From the NCBI GenBank assembly GCA_002427745.1, contig DIYF01000018.1, positions 99,294-163,293 on the forward strand: 64,000 nucleotides of DNA. The letters are read 5' to 3'. A program made the position numbers and the translations under genes. The notes under the pieces are model-generated. The model saw only the letters and a list, made by a program, of their open reading frames with translations. It was not told the origin of the DNA and did no database searches. The number at the start of each line of letters is the position of its first letter. The stretch's first letter is position 1. Shown piece by piece: positions 1-8,568 of the stretch. The stretch comes from Roseivirga sp. UBA6061. GTDB lineage: Bacteria > Bacteroidota > Bacteroidia > Cytophagales > Cyclobacteriaceae.

Positions 1-1064
1 AAATGCTGACAGAGGCAGGAGCTGACAGGGTCTGGATTGATGCCGAGGGCAATGTGCTGGCACTGAGAAGAGGAACAAAGGGCGAAAGAACGATTGCCCT
101 TGATGCCCACCTGGATACCGTATTTCCGGAGGGTACTGATGTGAAAGTAAAATTCAAAGGAGATACCCTCTATGCCCCGGGTATAGGTGATGATACACGT
201 GGGTTGATTGTAGTCCTGACTACATTGAGAGCCATTGAAGCTGCGGAAATAGAGACAGAAGCTGATCTTCTGTTTGTGGGTACGGTAGGAGAAGAGGGAC
301 TGGGTGACCTTCGCGGAGTGCGCCATATCTTTGAAGCCGGTGAAGTAAAAATTGATTCCTGGATCGGCATTGATGGCGGGGCCATTGGTCGTGTGAATAA
401 TAAGGGATTAGGGTCAAAACGTTACAAAGCCATTTTCAAAGGCCCGGGAGGACACTCCTGGGGAGCTTTTGGTCTGGCCAATCCCCATCATGCCATAGGC
501 AAAGCTATCTCTTACTTTACTGAAGAGGCCACTGAATTCACCAGCTCCGGGGCGCGTACCAGCTTCAACGTAGGCCGCATGGGAGGTGGCACCTCTGTGA
601 ACTCCATTCCCTTTGAATCCTGGATGGAAGTGGACATGAGATCGGTCAGTCCTGAAAGACTGGACGAGATTGATAAGATATTTAAGAGCACTATGAACCG
701 TGCTCTGGAAGATTATAACAAGGGAGTGAAAAAGGGAGCTCCTTTAACCCTGGAGCTGGTACCCATTGGTTTCAGGCCGAGTGGGGAAATAGCGGCTACC
801 GAGGCCCTGGTACAACGTGCTATGGCCGCTACGGAGTTCTTCGATGTGGAGCCGAGACTTACCCGTGGTTCTACCAATTCCAATATTCCGATTTCATTGG
901 GTATACCGGCTATCACCCTTGGCAGAGGAGGTGCCGGTGGCAACGCTCACTCACTGGATGAATGGTGGATGAATGTTAACGGGGCAGAAGCGATTAAGCT
1001 CACATTGCTGATCACTGTGGCAGAAGCGGGCCTTGATAAAAGCCGAACCATCAAGAAGAGATAG
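1..1064 (+). CDS. M20-family metallopeptidase, 5' end cut by window
   Basis: Zinc-dependent amidohydrolase/peptidase of the M20 (M20/M25/M40) family, probably cytoplasmic. Numbering from the ATG at position 3, the metal-binding HLD motif is residues 36-38 (DAHLDTVFP), the bridging-metal Asp lies in GIGDD (about 63), the catalytic Glu pair is GEEG (about 97-98), HSWGAFG belongs to the dimerisation-domain region, and the last metal His is in GGNAHSLDEW near residue 317. Family members normally have 30 or more extra residues before the HLD motif, so the real start is upstream of the window and the ATG at 3 is probably internal. Substrate (peptide or acylated amino acid) cannot be told. It converges on the M28 peptidase gene across 60 bp in which no clear terminator is seen. 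Confidence 0.88.
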   Translation, partial: MLTEAGADRVWIDAEGNVLALRRGTKGERTIALDAHLDTVFPEGTDVKVKFKGDTLYAPGIGDDTRGLIVVLTTLRAIEAAEIETEADLLFVGTVGEEGLGDLRGVRHIFEAGEVKIDSWIGIDGGAIGRVNNKGLGSKRYKAIFKGPGGHSWGAFGLANPHHAIGKAISYFTEEATEFTSSGARTSFNVGRMGGGTSVNSIPFESWMEVDMRSVSPERLDEIDKIFKSTMNRALEDYNKGVKKGAPLTLELVPIGFRPSGEIAATEALVQRAMAATEFFDVEPRLTRGSTNSNIPISLGIPAITLGRGGAGGNAHSLDEWWMNVNGAEAIKLTLLITVAEAGLDKSRTIKKR

Positions 1065-1124
1065 TCTGCCCGATGCAGGTAATGACTTGATTTATTCTGC
1101 TTTTAACATATTCCACATAACCGG

Positions 1125-2405
1125 TCAGAACTGTTCCAGAAACTGCCTGATCAGCTGGAAGTAATCTTCAAATTCGGTAAGTGGCAAGGTTTCAGAACGG
1201 TCGTAGATGTCATGATAAGCCTGGATTCCCCCAAGTGTATAAATGTAGAAGCCAGGCACTCCTTTTTGGTGGAACATGCAATGGTCACTGTTACAGGCTT
1301 CACCCCTGATCTTTACCTGTTTCAACAGATCATGCTCCTCATTGATGCGGACCAGCCTGTCAAACTTGTCGCGGTACTGCTTTCCGTTGACCACCTGGAT
1401 GCCGTCATCTCCCGTACCAGAGATATCAAAGTTGACGAGAAACTTTATGCTCTGCAGTGGAAACAATGGGTTTTCTACAAAGTGCCTGGATCCCACTAAT
1501 CCGAGCTCTTCTGCTCCAAAGGCTATAAAAACAGTGTTGTATTTGGGCTTGTTGGCTTTAAAGTGCCTGGCCAGCCCCAGCAGCATGGCGATACCGCTGG
1601 CATTGTCATTGGCTCCGGGAAACATGGCCTCTTTTCCCATCATGCCCAGGTGGTCGTAGTGAGCGGTGAGTACTATCAGCGAATCTGTATTTTGCCCTTC
1701 TACATAACCAATTACATTCTGGGTTTTGTATTGGTTAATAAACTTGTTCTTCACATTCAGCTCCACCTCCTTTACGATGTCGCTGTTTTCGCCCTTGCTG
1801 CTTACTGTAAAGGAAGGTCTGGCTCCTGCTGTGGTAGAAACACTCCAGGTAAGCTTGTCATTTGTAAAAATAACGGAGCCTGCAGCCGGGTTGTCCGGAT
1901 GGTACCTCAGAAAGTTGATTACTCCCTGAATCTGCTTTTGTTCTTCCGCTGAGAAATCTCCTTTGTCATAAGCAGGAATCACAATGAACTTTCCCTGTGC
2001 ACTGAGAAGCTTATTGGTCAAACTCTCCCTGTCGAACATATCGCCAGCTTTGATGATTACCGTAGTGTATTGGCCATTGATTCCGGCTGAGCCGGGTTCT
2101 ATCAGAAAGTCTTCTCCGGGACTCATAGTGACTCCATCCAGCACGAGTTTCATCGTGGAGGGAAAGGTGTTTACAGAAGTAGAGAATTTCTGGAAGTAGT
2201 CTCTTTTGAAAGACTTTAAACCTATTTCTTTGAAAGCCTTGCTGATATACTCTGCAGCGGCTTTATCTCCCTGAGAAACATAACCTCGCCCGTGAAAGGC
2301 CTCGGATGTCAGGGTTTTGACCACCTCTTTGGCATAGGTAAGATCTTGTGCTTTGCCCAAATAAGGCAGTGCGAGTATTGTGAGAAAGAAGATGCGTTTC
2401 ATCAT
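1125..2405 (-). CDS. M28-family secreted metallopeptidase
   Basis: 426-residue zinc aminopeptidase of the M28 family, exported to the periplasm or cell surface. The N-terminus is a clear signal peptide (MMKRIFFLTILALPYLGKAQ, cleavage probably after KAQ). Di-zinc site residues are visible in order: HYDHLG, ANDNASG (bridging Asp), EELGLVGS (catalytic Glu pair), FDISG, and a C-terminal YHDIYD His. The central stretch between the signal peptide and HYDHLG is long enough for an inserted PA-like domain, but I could not confirm one. It begins 4 bp after the stop codon of the sirtuin gene, so the two are very likely co-transcribed. No connection between the two activities is known to me. Confidence 0.93.
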   Translation of the reverse strand: MMKRIFFLTILALPYLGKAQDLTYAKEVVKTLTSEAFHGRGYVSQGDKAAAEYISKAFKEIGLKSFKRDYFQKFSTSVNTFPSTMKLVLDGVTMSPGEDFLIEPGSAGINGQYTTVIIKAGDMFDRESLTNKLLSAQGKFIVIPAYDKGDFSAEEQKQIQGVINFLRYHPDNPAAGSVIFTNDKLTWSVSTTAGARPSFTVSSKGENSDIVKEVELNVKNKFINQYKTQNVIGYVEGQNTDSLIVLTAHYDHLGMMGKEAMFPGANDNASGIAMLLGLARHFKANKPKYNTVFIAFGAEELGLVGSRHFVENPLFPLQSIKFLVNFDISGTGDDGIQVVNGKQYRDKFDRLVRINEEHDLLKQVKIRGEACNSDHCMFHQKGVPGFYIYTLGGIQAYHDIYDRSETLPLTEFEDYFQLIRQFLEQF

Positions 2406-2409
2406 GGAA

Positions 2410-3276
2410 TCAGGGTTTAGAACGGGTGTTTTCTTGATTACGTTTAGCCAGGTTTTCTATAACGTTTTTCAGTTTCAGCAGAAAGGGAGTGGTTTCAGAA
2501 CGGATAATAACACCATGCTTTTTATCCTTCAACAGCCTGGAGAAATAGCTATCAGCGATATTGACTTCTACCACCATGCCGTTTTTGGACAATACATTTT
2601 TGGTCATGACCTGAGGCAGAGTGGTCTCTCCGGAAGTACCGAGAATGAATAGTATGCCTGTCTCTTTTGAAATTCTCAGTACTGAGTCTTTTTTAAAGAA
2701 TTTTTCGTCATAATACTCATCAAACCATAGTACGTGTGGGCGTAGGTCTTCTCCGCACTTCGGACATTTCAGGATTTCTATTTCCTCTGCAGTCAGTTGA
2801 TCTTTCCCGCGGTTTTTCAATTGAATTGCTTTAGGAAAAGGGTACAGTTCTGTAGAGCAGTCGTCTCCACATCTCATAAAGTCATGATCTCCATGGATCA
2901 GGTAGGTGCGCTCAGCGGAGTTACCGGCTTTTTTATGCAGGCCATCAATGTTTTGAGAAATCAAAGCAAAGTTATCTCCCAGCAGGTCTTCTATTTCTTT
3001 AAGCATAAAATGGCCTGAGTTGGGCTCCGCAAAGGCAGTGATCGATTTTCGGTAGAGGTAAAACTTAAGCACCTCATGAGAAGCTATATTAAAAAAGTGT
3101 TTGGTTCCGATTTCCTGGGCTTTGTAGTTTTTGGAACCAGACACCCAATAGCCGTCCTTACCCCGGAAAGTAGGTATACCACTTTCTGCCGAAAGACCAG
3201 CTCCTACCAGAAAAGACACTTTCCTGCCTTTTTCCAGGCACATCGCAATACGGTCTGCAATTCTCTTGTCTAACAT
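2410..3276 (-). CDS. Sir2-family NAD-dependent protein deacylase
   Basis: 288-residue sirtuin. The NAD-binding motif GAGLSAESGIPTFRG is near the N-terminus, followed by SQNIDGLH and the catalytic His in IHGDHDF. A structural zinc site is formed by RCGDDC and CPKC, and ILGTSGETT closes the Rossmann core. It removes acyl groups from lysine side chains using NAD+, in the cytoplasm; the acyl preference is not evident from sequence. It is the first gene of a two-gene unit with the M28 peptidase and is divergent from the acyl-CoA ligase gene across a 238-bp intergenic region. It is slightly longer than many bacterial sirtuins of about 240 residues, with the extra length in the middle and at the C-terminus. 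Confidence 0.92.
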   Translation of the reverse strand: MLDKRIADRIAMCLEKGRKVSFLVGAGLSAESGIPTFRGKDGYWVSGSKNYKAQEIGTKHFFNIASHEVLKFYLYRKSITAFAEPNSGHFMLKEIEDLLGDNFALISQNIDGLHKKAGNSAERTYLIHGDHDFMRCGDDCSTELYPFPKAIQLKNRGKDQLTAEEIEILKCPKCGEDLRPHVLWFDEYYDEKFFKKDSVLRISKETGILFILGTSGETTLPQVMTKNVLSKNGMVVEVNIADSYFSRLLKDKKHGVIIRSETTPFLLKLKNVIENLAKRNQENTRSKP

Positions 3277-3467
3277 GTAACAGGCGGGACACTCTAACAG
3301 AAGGGAAGTTGGTTAAAAGCTGAACAATTCGCAACTCCCTTTTTGACCCATATCCTCTGGTGTTTATCTGACTGGTTCAGGCAGGAAAACGGGAAGTGAA
3401 AGCGCTGAAAAGTCAGAGGAGGAAGCCGGATAGATGTGGTGGTTATATTTTTCTGTAAGACAAACAA

Positions 3468-3493
3468 TTGGCAGGCCAATTCTCTTATATTTG
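3468..3493 (+). promoter_or_regulatory. Candidate Bacteroidota housekeeping promoter for the acyl-CoA ligase
   Basis: TATATTTG at 3486-3493 fits the phylum's -7 consensus TAnnTTTG and TTG at 3468-3470 could be the -33 box. The 15-bp separation is a little short. A transcript would start roughly 15 bp before the ATG at 3515. The rest of the divergent region 3277-3467 shows no other clear element; a 61-codon reading frame in it looks spurious. Confidence 0.4.
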
Positions 3494-3514
3494 ATGTTAG
3501 CCAAATTTTAACCT

Positions 3515-5176
3515 ATGAGTACCTTTCCCTGGATCGCCCATTACCCAAAGGGTATCCCTGCTGAGATTGAGGAGCAGATGCCAGAAAATATTCTGGAGAT
3601 TTTTCAAAACGCTTTTAACCGCTATGGAAGCCGGGAGGCTTTTGAAAACATGGGTAAGGTGTTGACCTTTCAGGAAATCGATCAGGCCTCGGCTAATTTT
3701 GCCGCCTATCTTCAGAACAAGCTGGGCTTTCAAAAGGGAGACAGAATCGCCATTCAAATGCCCAACTGTCTGCAGTATCCGATCGTATTGATCGGGGCTC
3801 TGAGAGCGGGTTGTATAGTGGTGAATACCAACCCCTTGTATACGCCCCGTGAAATGGAGCATCAGTTCAATGATGCCGAGGTTAAAGCAGTGGTGATCAT
3901 TGCCAACTTTGCGCACAGTCTGCAGCAGGTTTTGAGCAAAACTTCTATCAAACATGTGATTGTCACAGAGCTGGGAGATTTACTCGGAGGACTGAAGGGT
4001 AAACTGGTAAACTTTGTGGTGAAGCGGGTAAAGAAGATGGTGCCTTCCTATAGCCTTCCAGGTTCTGTTAAGCTTACAAAGGCACTGGCTGAAGGCGCGC
4101 GTATGAAATACACCAAGCCCGAAATCAAAAATGGTGATACGGCCTTTCTGCAATATACGGGAGGCACTACCGGGCTTTCCAAGGGAGCTGTGTTGACTCA
4201 TGCCAACGTGGTGTCACATACCCATATTGTGACACACGTCTTTAAGCCCCTTTTAGAAGAAGGGAAGCAGGAAATTATGATCACGGCCATTCCCATGTAC
4301 CATATTTTCGCGTTGAATGTGAACTGTACTTTTATGGCCCATGTAGGTGCAAAAAACGTACTGGTGACCAACCCCAGGGATATGCCTGGTTTTGTCAAAG
4401 AATTGAAGAAACACCCTTTTACGCTGTTTACAGGGGTAAATACACTCTTCAATGGCTTACTCAATAACCCTGATTTCAAGGATGTGGATTTCTCTAACTT
4501 CAAAGGCTCTATCGGAGGTGGTATGGCAGTGCAGGACGCTGTGGCCAAAAAATGGGAGCAGGTAACGGGCACTCCTCTGGTGCAGGGCTACGGCCTTAGC
4601 GAGACTTCTCCGGTGGTCTGCTGTAATCCACTGGATGGCACCCATAAAATGGGCACGATTGGTATCCCCACACCGTCTACTGAACTGGCGATCTTTGATG
4701 ATGATGGCAACAGATTAGCTCAGGGTGAGGTAGGAGAGATATGCATCAAGGGTCCGCAGGTAATGAGCGGTTATTGGGGAAAAGACAATGAAGGCGTTTT
4801 CTTTGATGGCGGCTATTTCAGAAGTGGCGATATAGGCATTATGGATGAAGATGGTTTCTTCACCATTGTGGATCGCAAAAAGGACATGATCAATGTCTCT
4901 GGCTTTAATGTATTCCCCAATGAAGTAGAAAATGTAATCGCAGACCATCCGAAAGTGCTCGAAGTAGCGGTGATTGGTGTGGCCGATGATAAATCTACAG
5001 AGTGTGTGAAGGCGTTTATCGTAAAATCGGATCCTTCACTGACGGAGCAGGAGCTTCGTGATTTCTGCCATGAAAACCTTACCGGCTACAAACGTCCCAA
5101 ACACTATGAATTCAGAGATGATCTGCCTAAAACCAATGTAGGTAAGATTCTGAGAAGAAAACTGAAGGAGGAGTAG
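3515..5176 (+). CDS. fadD: Long-chain fatty acid-CoA ligase
   Basis: 553-residue AMP-forming acyl-CoA synthetase, close to the usual FadD length (about 560). It activates free fatty acids to acyl-CoA for beta-oxidation or lipid synthesis. Motifs: ATP/AMP loop YTGGTTGLSKGAVLTH (about residue 212), GYGLSETSPVV, the hinge region YFRSGDIGIMDEDGF followed by DRKKDMINVSGFNVFPNEVE (the FACS signature), and the C-terminal catalytic lysine region KTNVGKILRRKL. No signal peptide; cytoplasmic, possibly membrane-associated. It stands alone, divergent from the sirtuin gene and convergent with the small membrane protein gene 35 bp downstream. Acyl-chain length preference is inferred from family resemblance only. 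Confidence 0.92.
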   Translation: MSTFPWIAHYPKGIPAEIEEQMPENILEIFQNAFNRYGSREAFENMGKVLTFQEIDQASANFAAYLQNKLGFQKGDRIAIQMPNCLQYPIVLIGALRAGCIVVNTNPLYTPREMEHQFNDAEVKAVVIIANFAHSLQQVLSKTSIKHVIVTELGDLLGGLKGKLVNFVVKRVKKMVPSYSLPGSVKLTKALAEGARMKYTKPEIKNGDTAFLQYTGGTTGLSKGAVLTHANVVSHTHIVTHVFKPLLEEGKQEIMITAIPMYHIFALNVNCTFMAHVGAKNVLVTNPRDMPGFVKELKKHPFTLFTGVNTLFNGLLNNPDFKDVDFSNFKGSIGGGMAVQDAVAKKWEQVTGTPLVQGYGLSETSPVVCCNPLDGTHKMGTIGIPTPSTELAIFDDDGNRLAQGEVGEICIKGPQVMSGYWGKDNEGVFFDGGYFRSGDIGIMDEDGFFTIVDRKKDMINVSGFNVFPNEVENVIADHPKVLEVAVIGVADDKSTECVKAFIVKSDPSLTEQELRDFCHENLTGYKRPKHYEFRDDLPKTNVGKILRRKLKEE

Positions 5177-5211
5177 TCAGCTGGGGGAGCACCCTTTACT
5201 GACCGAACTTG

Positions 5212-5589
5212 CTAATTGAGAAACTCATATCGGGCGCCTGAACTCAGAAGTGTGTACTGGTGGGAGCCATCACAGTTATAGCAGTTAAAAGAATCTGCCT
5301 GTAGAATTATCGATTCTCCTTTATGGTAAACCTCAATAACAACTGCATGTGGGTAGCCCGTTTCGGGCACACCGATATTGCCTTCCAGAACTTCTGAGCT
5401 ATCGGAATCATCAACGATCATAGTCTTTATATCACCTACTGTTATCTCCAGGCTGTCTATATCGATGCCTAATTCATTCTCAAAGCTGAAGTGATGCCCC
5501 CAGTAGGTAGTCATGGCAGCAGTCATCCAATAGAACCAGCCAAAAATTGCCAGGATAATGAAAAACAGGGCTGTCAGTAACTTCTTCAT
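5212..5589 (-). CDS. Small membrane-anchored protein of unknown function
   Basis: 125 residues; I do not recognise the family. Residues 4-24 form one hydrophobic segment (LLTALFFIILAIFGWFYW) after a short basic start, so it is probably an N-terminally anchored protein with the rest in the periplasm. The mature part is acidic and has two cysteines close together (CYNC) near the C-terminus that could form a disulfide or bind metal. It follows the histidine kinase gene on the same strand after 76 bp, with a hairpin in between, so it may or may not be part of that transcript. Confidence 0.7.
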   Translation of the reverse strand: MKKLLTALFFIILAIFGWFYWMTAAMTTYWGHHFSFENELGIDIDSLEITVGDIKTMIVDDSDSSEVLEGNIGVPETGYPHAVVIEVYHKGESIILQADSFNCYNCDGSHQYTLLSSGARYEFLN

Positions 5590-5636
5590 AAGTTTTTACC
5601 GAGTTGAGGTTAAATCAGAGCGTTTTGATGATAAAG

Positions 5637-5660
5637 CGGTCTGAACTTCGATACAGACCG
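5637..5660 (-). terminator. Hairpin downstream of the histidine kinase gene
   Basis: Perfect 7-bp inverted repeat CGGTCTG / CAGACCG with a 10-nt loop, 6 bp past the kinase stop codon. Read on the minus strand it is followed by a weakly T-rich stretch, not a true T-run, so it may act as a weak or leaky terminator between the two-component genes and the small protein gene. Confidence 0.4.
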
Positions 5661-5665
5661 TGAAT

Positions 5666-7021
5666 TTACTCAGGAAATACCAGTGAGAAGGTAGAGCCTT
5701 TTCCCAATTCAGTTTCCAGCAGAATTTCACCACCGTGCATTTGCATGATTTGCTTGGAAAGACTCAGACCAATACCCGAGCCGCGGTTCTTGGTAGAGAA
5801 AAAGGGCATAAAGATCTTTTCGCGAGCTTCATCCGTAATACCGGGACCATTGTCACTGATTCTCACGATGATATTGGCGTTTTTCTTGGTGGTGATCACT
5901 TCCACTTTACCATCCGGTTTGCTCTGTACCGCTTCCCTGGCATTTTTGATCAGGTTAATAAGCACCTGCTGAATCAGCTGTTGATCGAGGGTGATATTGA
6001 GACTGATTTTAGCGGGGCTATAGGTAAGTGCCACATCATTTTCCTCAAAGTCTCTTTTCAATAGGAAAATAGCTTCCTGGGTAATAGCATTTACCTCCAT
6101 CGGCTGCTTATCGGGGGTAGGCAGGCTGGTATAATCCCTGTAGGCATTTACAAAGTCGATCAGCCCCTGACTACGGCCTGAGATGGTGCTCAGTCCCTCG
6201 ATAAGGTCTTCCAGGCTCTCATCATCTACCTGGTTCACACCATTTTCCTGCACCAGATCTTCTCTCAGGATATCGCTGAGGGTAGAGGTGAGGGAGGAGA
6301 TGGGAGCGATAGAGTTCATGATCTCATGCCTCAGTACCTTGGTCAGGTTTTGCCAGGCTTCCAGCTCTTTGGCTTGTAATTCTTCCTTAATGTCCTGGAA
6401 GGCCAGGAGTCTGAAAGAGTCATTTCCCAGCTTGTACCGAGTCTCTTTAATGGCCAGCTCCTGTCCTTTTTCGTTTTTGTAAGTCTCTCTGTGCTGACTG
6501 CCTTCCAGCTTACTCAGCACCTTGGCCAGGGCCGGAGATTTGGTGTTGAGGTCTTCTACCTTACGCAGGTTTTCCAGTCCTAAAAGCCCCAGGGCAGCCC
6601 GGTTGATTAAGGTTACTTTGCCTGATTCGTCAATAGAAATAATACCCGTTCCGATATTCTCTACCACCACATTGAGCTGTTGAAAGAACTGCTCTCGTTT
6701 TTTTCGCTCAGCCAAGATGGCATCCACCACATCTTTGAAGGCCATATTTAACTCCTTGAAAGTCTTACCCAGTTTGTTATCGTGGGTAAAGCCCATATTG
6801 AAGTCGTTGTACTTGATGGCATCGAAAAAGCGCTTGAGCTTCTTGTTGGTGCTTTCGATGTAGTTGAAGAGCTCAAAGACCTCAAAAAATATAAGAAAGC
6901 CGGTAACTACAGTCGTTACGTACTTTCTGTCAAAGAAAATAAGGTATACAAAGGCCGCCACCGTGAGAAAAAGCACGATGACCCGAATGAGAACAAATAT
7001 GCGGAATCGGTTAAAGCCCAT
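5666..7021 (-). CDS. Sensor histidine kinase with minimal extracytoplasmic part
   Basis: 451 residues. Two membrane helices, about 8-29 and 36-53, are joined by only a handful of residues (DRKYV), so there is no periplasmic sensor domain. A linker with HAMP-like character follows, then a PAS domain (about 115-215), the HisKA dimerisation helix with phospho-acceptor His232 (LRHEIMNS), and the ATPase domain with N box INLIKNAREA, G1 ISDNGPGI and G2 GSGIGLSLS. The overall order resembles NtrY/AtoS-type kinases that pair with NtrC-family regulators. Its start overlaps the end of the regulator gene by 11 bp, which makes translational coupling and a cognate pair nearly certain. What it senses is unknown; the layout suggests a signal within or at the membrane. 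Confidence 0.93.
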   Translation of the reverse strand: MGFNRFRIFVLIRVIVLFLTVAAFVYLIFFDRKYVTTVVTGFLIFFEVFELFNYIESTNKKLKRFFDAIKYNDFNMGFTHDNKLGKTFKELNMAFKDVVDAILAERKKREQFFQQLNVVVENIGTGIISIDESGKVTLINRAALGLLGLENLRKVEDLNTKSPALAKVLSKLEGSQHRETYKNEKGQELAIKETRYKLGNDSFRLLAFQDIKEELQAKELEAWQNLTKVLRHEIMNSIAPISSLTSTLSDILREDLVQENGVNQVDDESLEDLIEGLSTISGRSQGLIDFVNAYRDYTSLPTPDKQPMEVNAITQEAIFLLKRDFEENDVALTYSPAKISLNITLDQQLIQQVLINLIKNAREAVQSKPDGKVEVITTKKNANIIVRISDNGPGITDEAREKIFMPFFSTKNRGSGIGLSLSKQIMQMHGGEILLETELGKGSTFSLVFPE

Positions 7022-8384
7022 ATTTCTCTAGTCTGCGATACAGGGAAGAACGGGTGAGTCCGAGCTCCTGGGCGGCATGGGTAATGTTACCATTGTGCTT
7101 GGCCAGCACTTTTCTGATGAGGATACGCTCTACATCTTCCAGGTTGAACTGCTCCAGGTTGATATCTTCTTTTTCTTTTACGGGCTGCGCATTGAAGAAG
7201 AAGTCTTCCGGTTGCAGGATGTTGTCTCGGCTCATGATCACCGCCCGCTCAATGGCATGTTGCAGCTCTCGTACGTTACCGGGCCAGTGGTACTTCTCCA
7301 GGCGTTTTAAAGTAGCTTCACTGAACTTGTAAATGTCTTTGTTGTACTTTTTGGCAAACTCACCCAGATAATGCTCAGCCAGCAAAGGCAGATCATCGAT
7401 GCGCTCGCGCAGTGCGGGCAGGTGCAGTTCAATGGTATTGATACGGTAGAGCAGGTCTTGCCGGAATTCACTGTTCTGCACCATTTCATACAGGGGCATG
7501 TTAGTCGCACAGATCAGTCGAATATCTACTTCAATCGTCTTGTTGGAGCCCACACGGTTGATGCGCTTGTTTTGTATGGCTGTCAGCAGCTTGGCTTGCA
7601 AAGGAAGTGACAGGTTACCGATTTCATCCAGGAACAAGGTGCCTCCGTTGGCTATTTCAAAACGACCGGCCCTGTCGGTTTTGGCATCGGTAAATGAGCC
7701 GCGGGTATGACCGAAGAGCTCACTTTCAAAGAGGTTTTCTGAGATGGCTCCCAAATCCACACTGATAAAGGGCTTGTCTGATCGTTTGGAGTTACGGTGT
7801 AGCGATCGGGCAATCAACTCTTTACCGGTTCCGTTCTCGCCCAAAACGAGCACATTCGCATCTGTCTGGGCCACCCTGTCAATGGTATCGAATACCTTGA
7901 TCATGGCCGGGCTCTGCCCGATGATATCCTTGAATTTTTCATCCAGCTCACGATTGAGTTGTTGCTGCGTATCTTTGAGGAGTTCAATCTCAGCTTTGGT
8001 CGACCTTAGCTTCATGGCCGAGAGCATGGTGGCCAGGAGTTTTTCATTTTCCCAGGGCTTCATTACAAAGTCTGTAGCACCTGCTTTGATGGCTTTCACA
8101 GCCATATCCACAGAGCCAAATGCGGTAATCAGTACCACTACAGAAGAGGGGTCTATTTCCAGAATTTTGTCCAGCCAGTGGAATCCTTCCTGTCCGCTGT
8201 TCACATCCTGGGTAAAATTCATATCCAGAAGAATCACATCATAGTGCTCGTTTTTCAGGAGGTCAGGCAGGAGGGTAGGGTCTTTTTCAAGGTCTATCTG
8301 GCCAAAATGTCTTTTTAGAAAAAGCCTGGCTGCCTTCAGCAGGTCCTCGTTATCATCTACTATCAGTATGCGTCCCGTTTTCAT
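7011..8384 (-). CDS. NtrC-family sigma-54-dependent response regulator
   Basis: 457 residues. Receiver domain 1-125 with acidic pocket VDDNE and phospho-acceptor Asp54 (LLDMNF); AAA+ domain with Walker A GENGTGKE (182-189), sigma-54 contact loop GSFTDA (229-234, canonical GAFTGA, the key Thr kept) and Walker B GGTLFLDEIGNL; Fis-type helix-turn-helix at the C-terminus (HAAQELGLTRSSLYRR). It activates RpoN holoenzyme from upstream sites. The permease array that begins about 1 kb away on the other strand carries four sigma-54-like promoters, each with an upstream dyad at fixed distance, so this regulator is the likely activator of the array. It is the first gene of the pair with the kinase. The changed GAFTGA residues are, from memory, common in Bacteroidota. 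Confidence 0.95.
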   Translation of the reverse strand: MKTGRILIVDDNEDLLKAARLFLKRHFGQIDLEKDPTLLPDLLKNEHYDVILLDMNFTQDVNSGQEGFHWLDKILEIDPSSVVVLITAFGSVDMAVKAIKAGATDFVMKPWENEKLLATMLSAMKLRSTKAEIELLKDTQQQLNRELDEKFKDIIGQSPAMIKVFDTIDRVAQTDANVLVLGENGTGKELIARSLHRNSKRSDKPFISVDLGAISENLFESELFGHTRGSFTDAKTDRAGRFEIANGGTLFLDEIGNLSLPLQAKLLTAIQNKRINRVGSNKTIEVDIRLICATNMPLYEMVQNSEFRQDLLYRINTIELHLPALRERIDDLPLLAEHYLGEFAKKYNKDIYKFSEATLKRLEKYHWPGNVRELQHAIERAVIMSRDNILQPEDFFFNAQPVKEKEDINLEQFNLEDVERILIRKVLAKHNGNITHAAQELGLTRSSLYRRLEKYGL

Positions 8385-8568
8385 TGTTGTCGTGAGTCTT
8401 ATGTTAACCGTATTTGACCAATGCTGAATATAAGTTGTCTCAGTCTATTTTGGTCACTTTGCTTATTAAATCTTCCTTCAAAGCGCTGTATCCCGGAGTG
8501 TAGTCACAGGCTGTAACAAGGTTTGTGATTTCTGTTTTGTTAGTTTCAATCTCATTTCCTCAAAAAAC

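Noticed and set aside
3294..3479. 61-codon minus-strand reading frame between the sirtuin and acyl-CoA ligase genes
   Set aside because: No domain, low-complexity composition, and it overlaps the likely promoter of the ligase gene.
8415..8456. TGACCAA / TTGGTCA inverted repeat upstream of the response regulator gene
   Set aside because: Arms are only 7 bp and 28 bp apart, and it does not match the array dyads; too weak to call an autoregulatory site.
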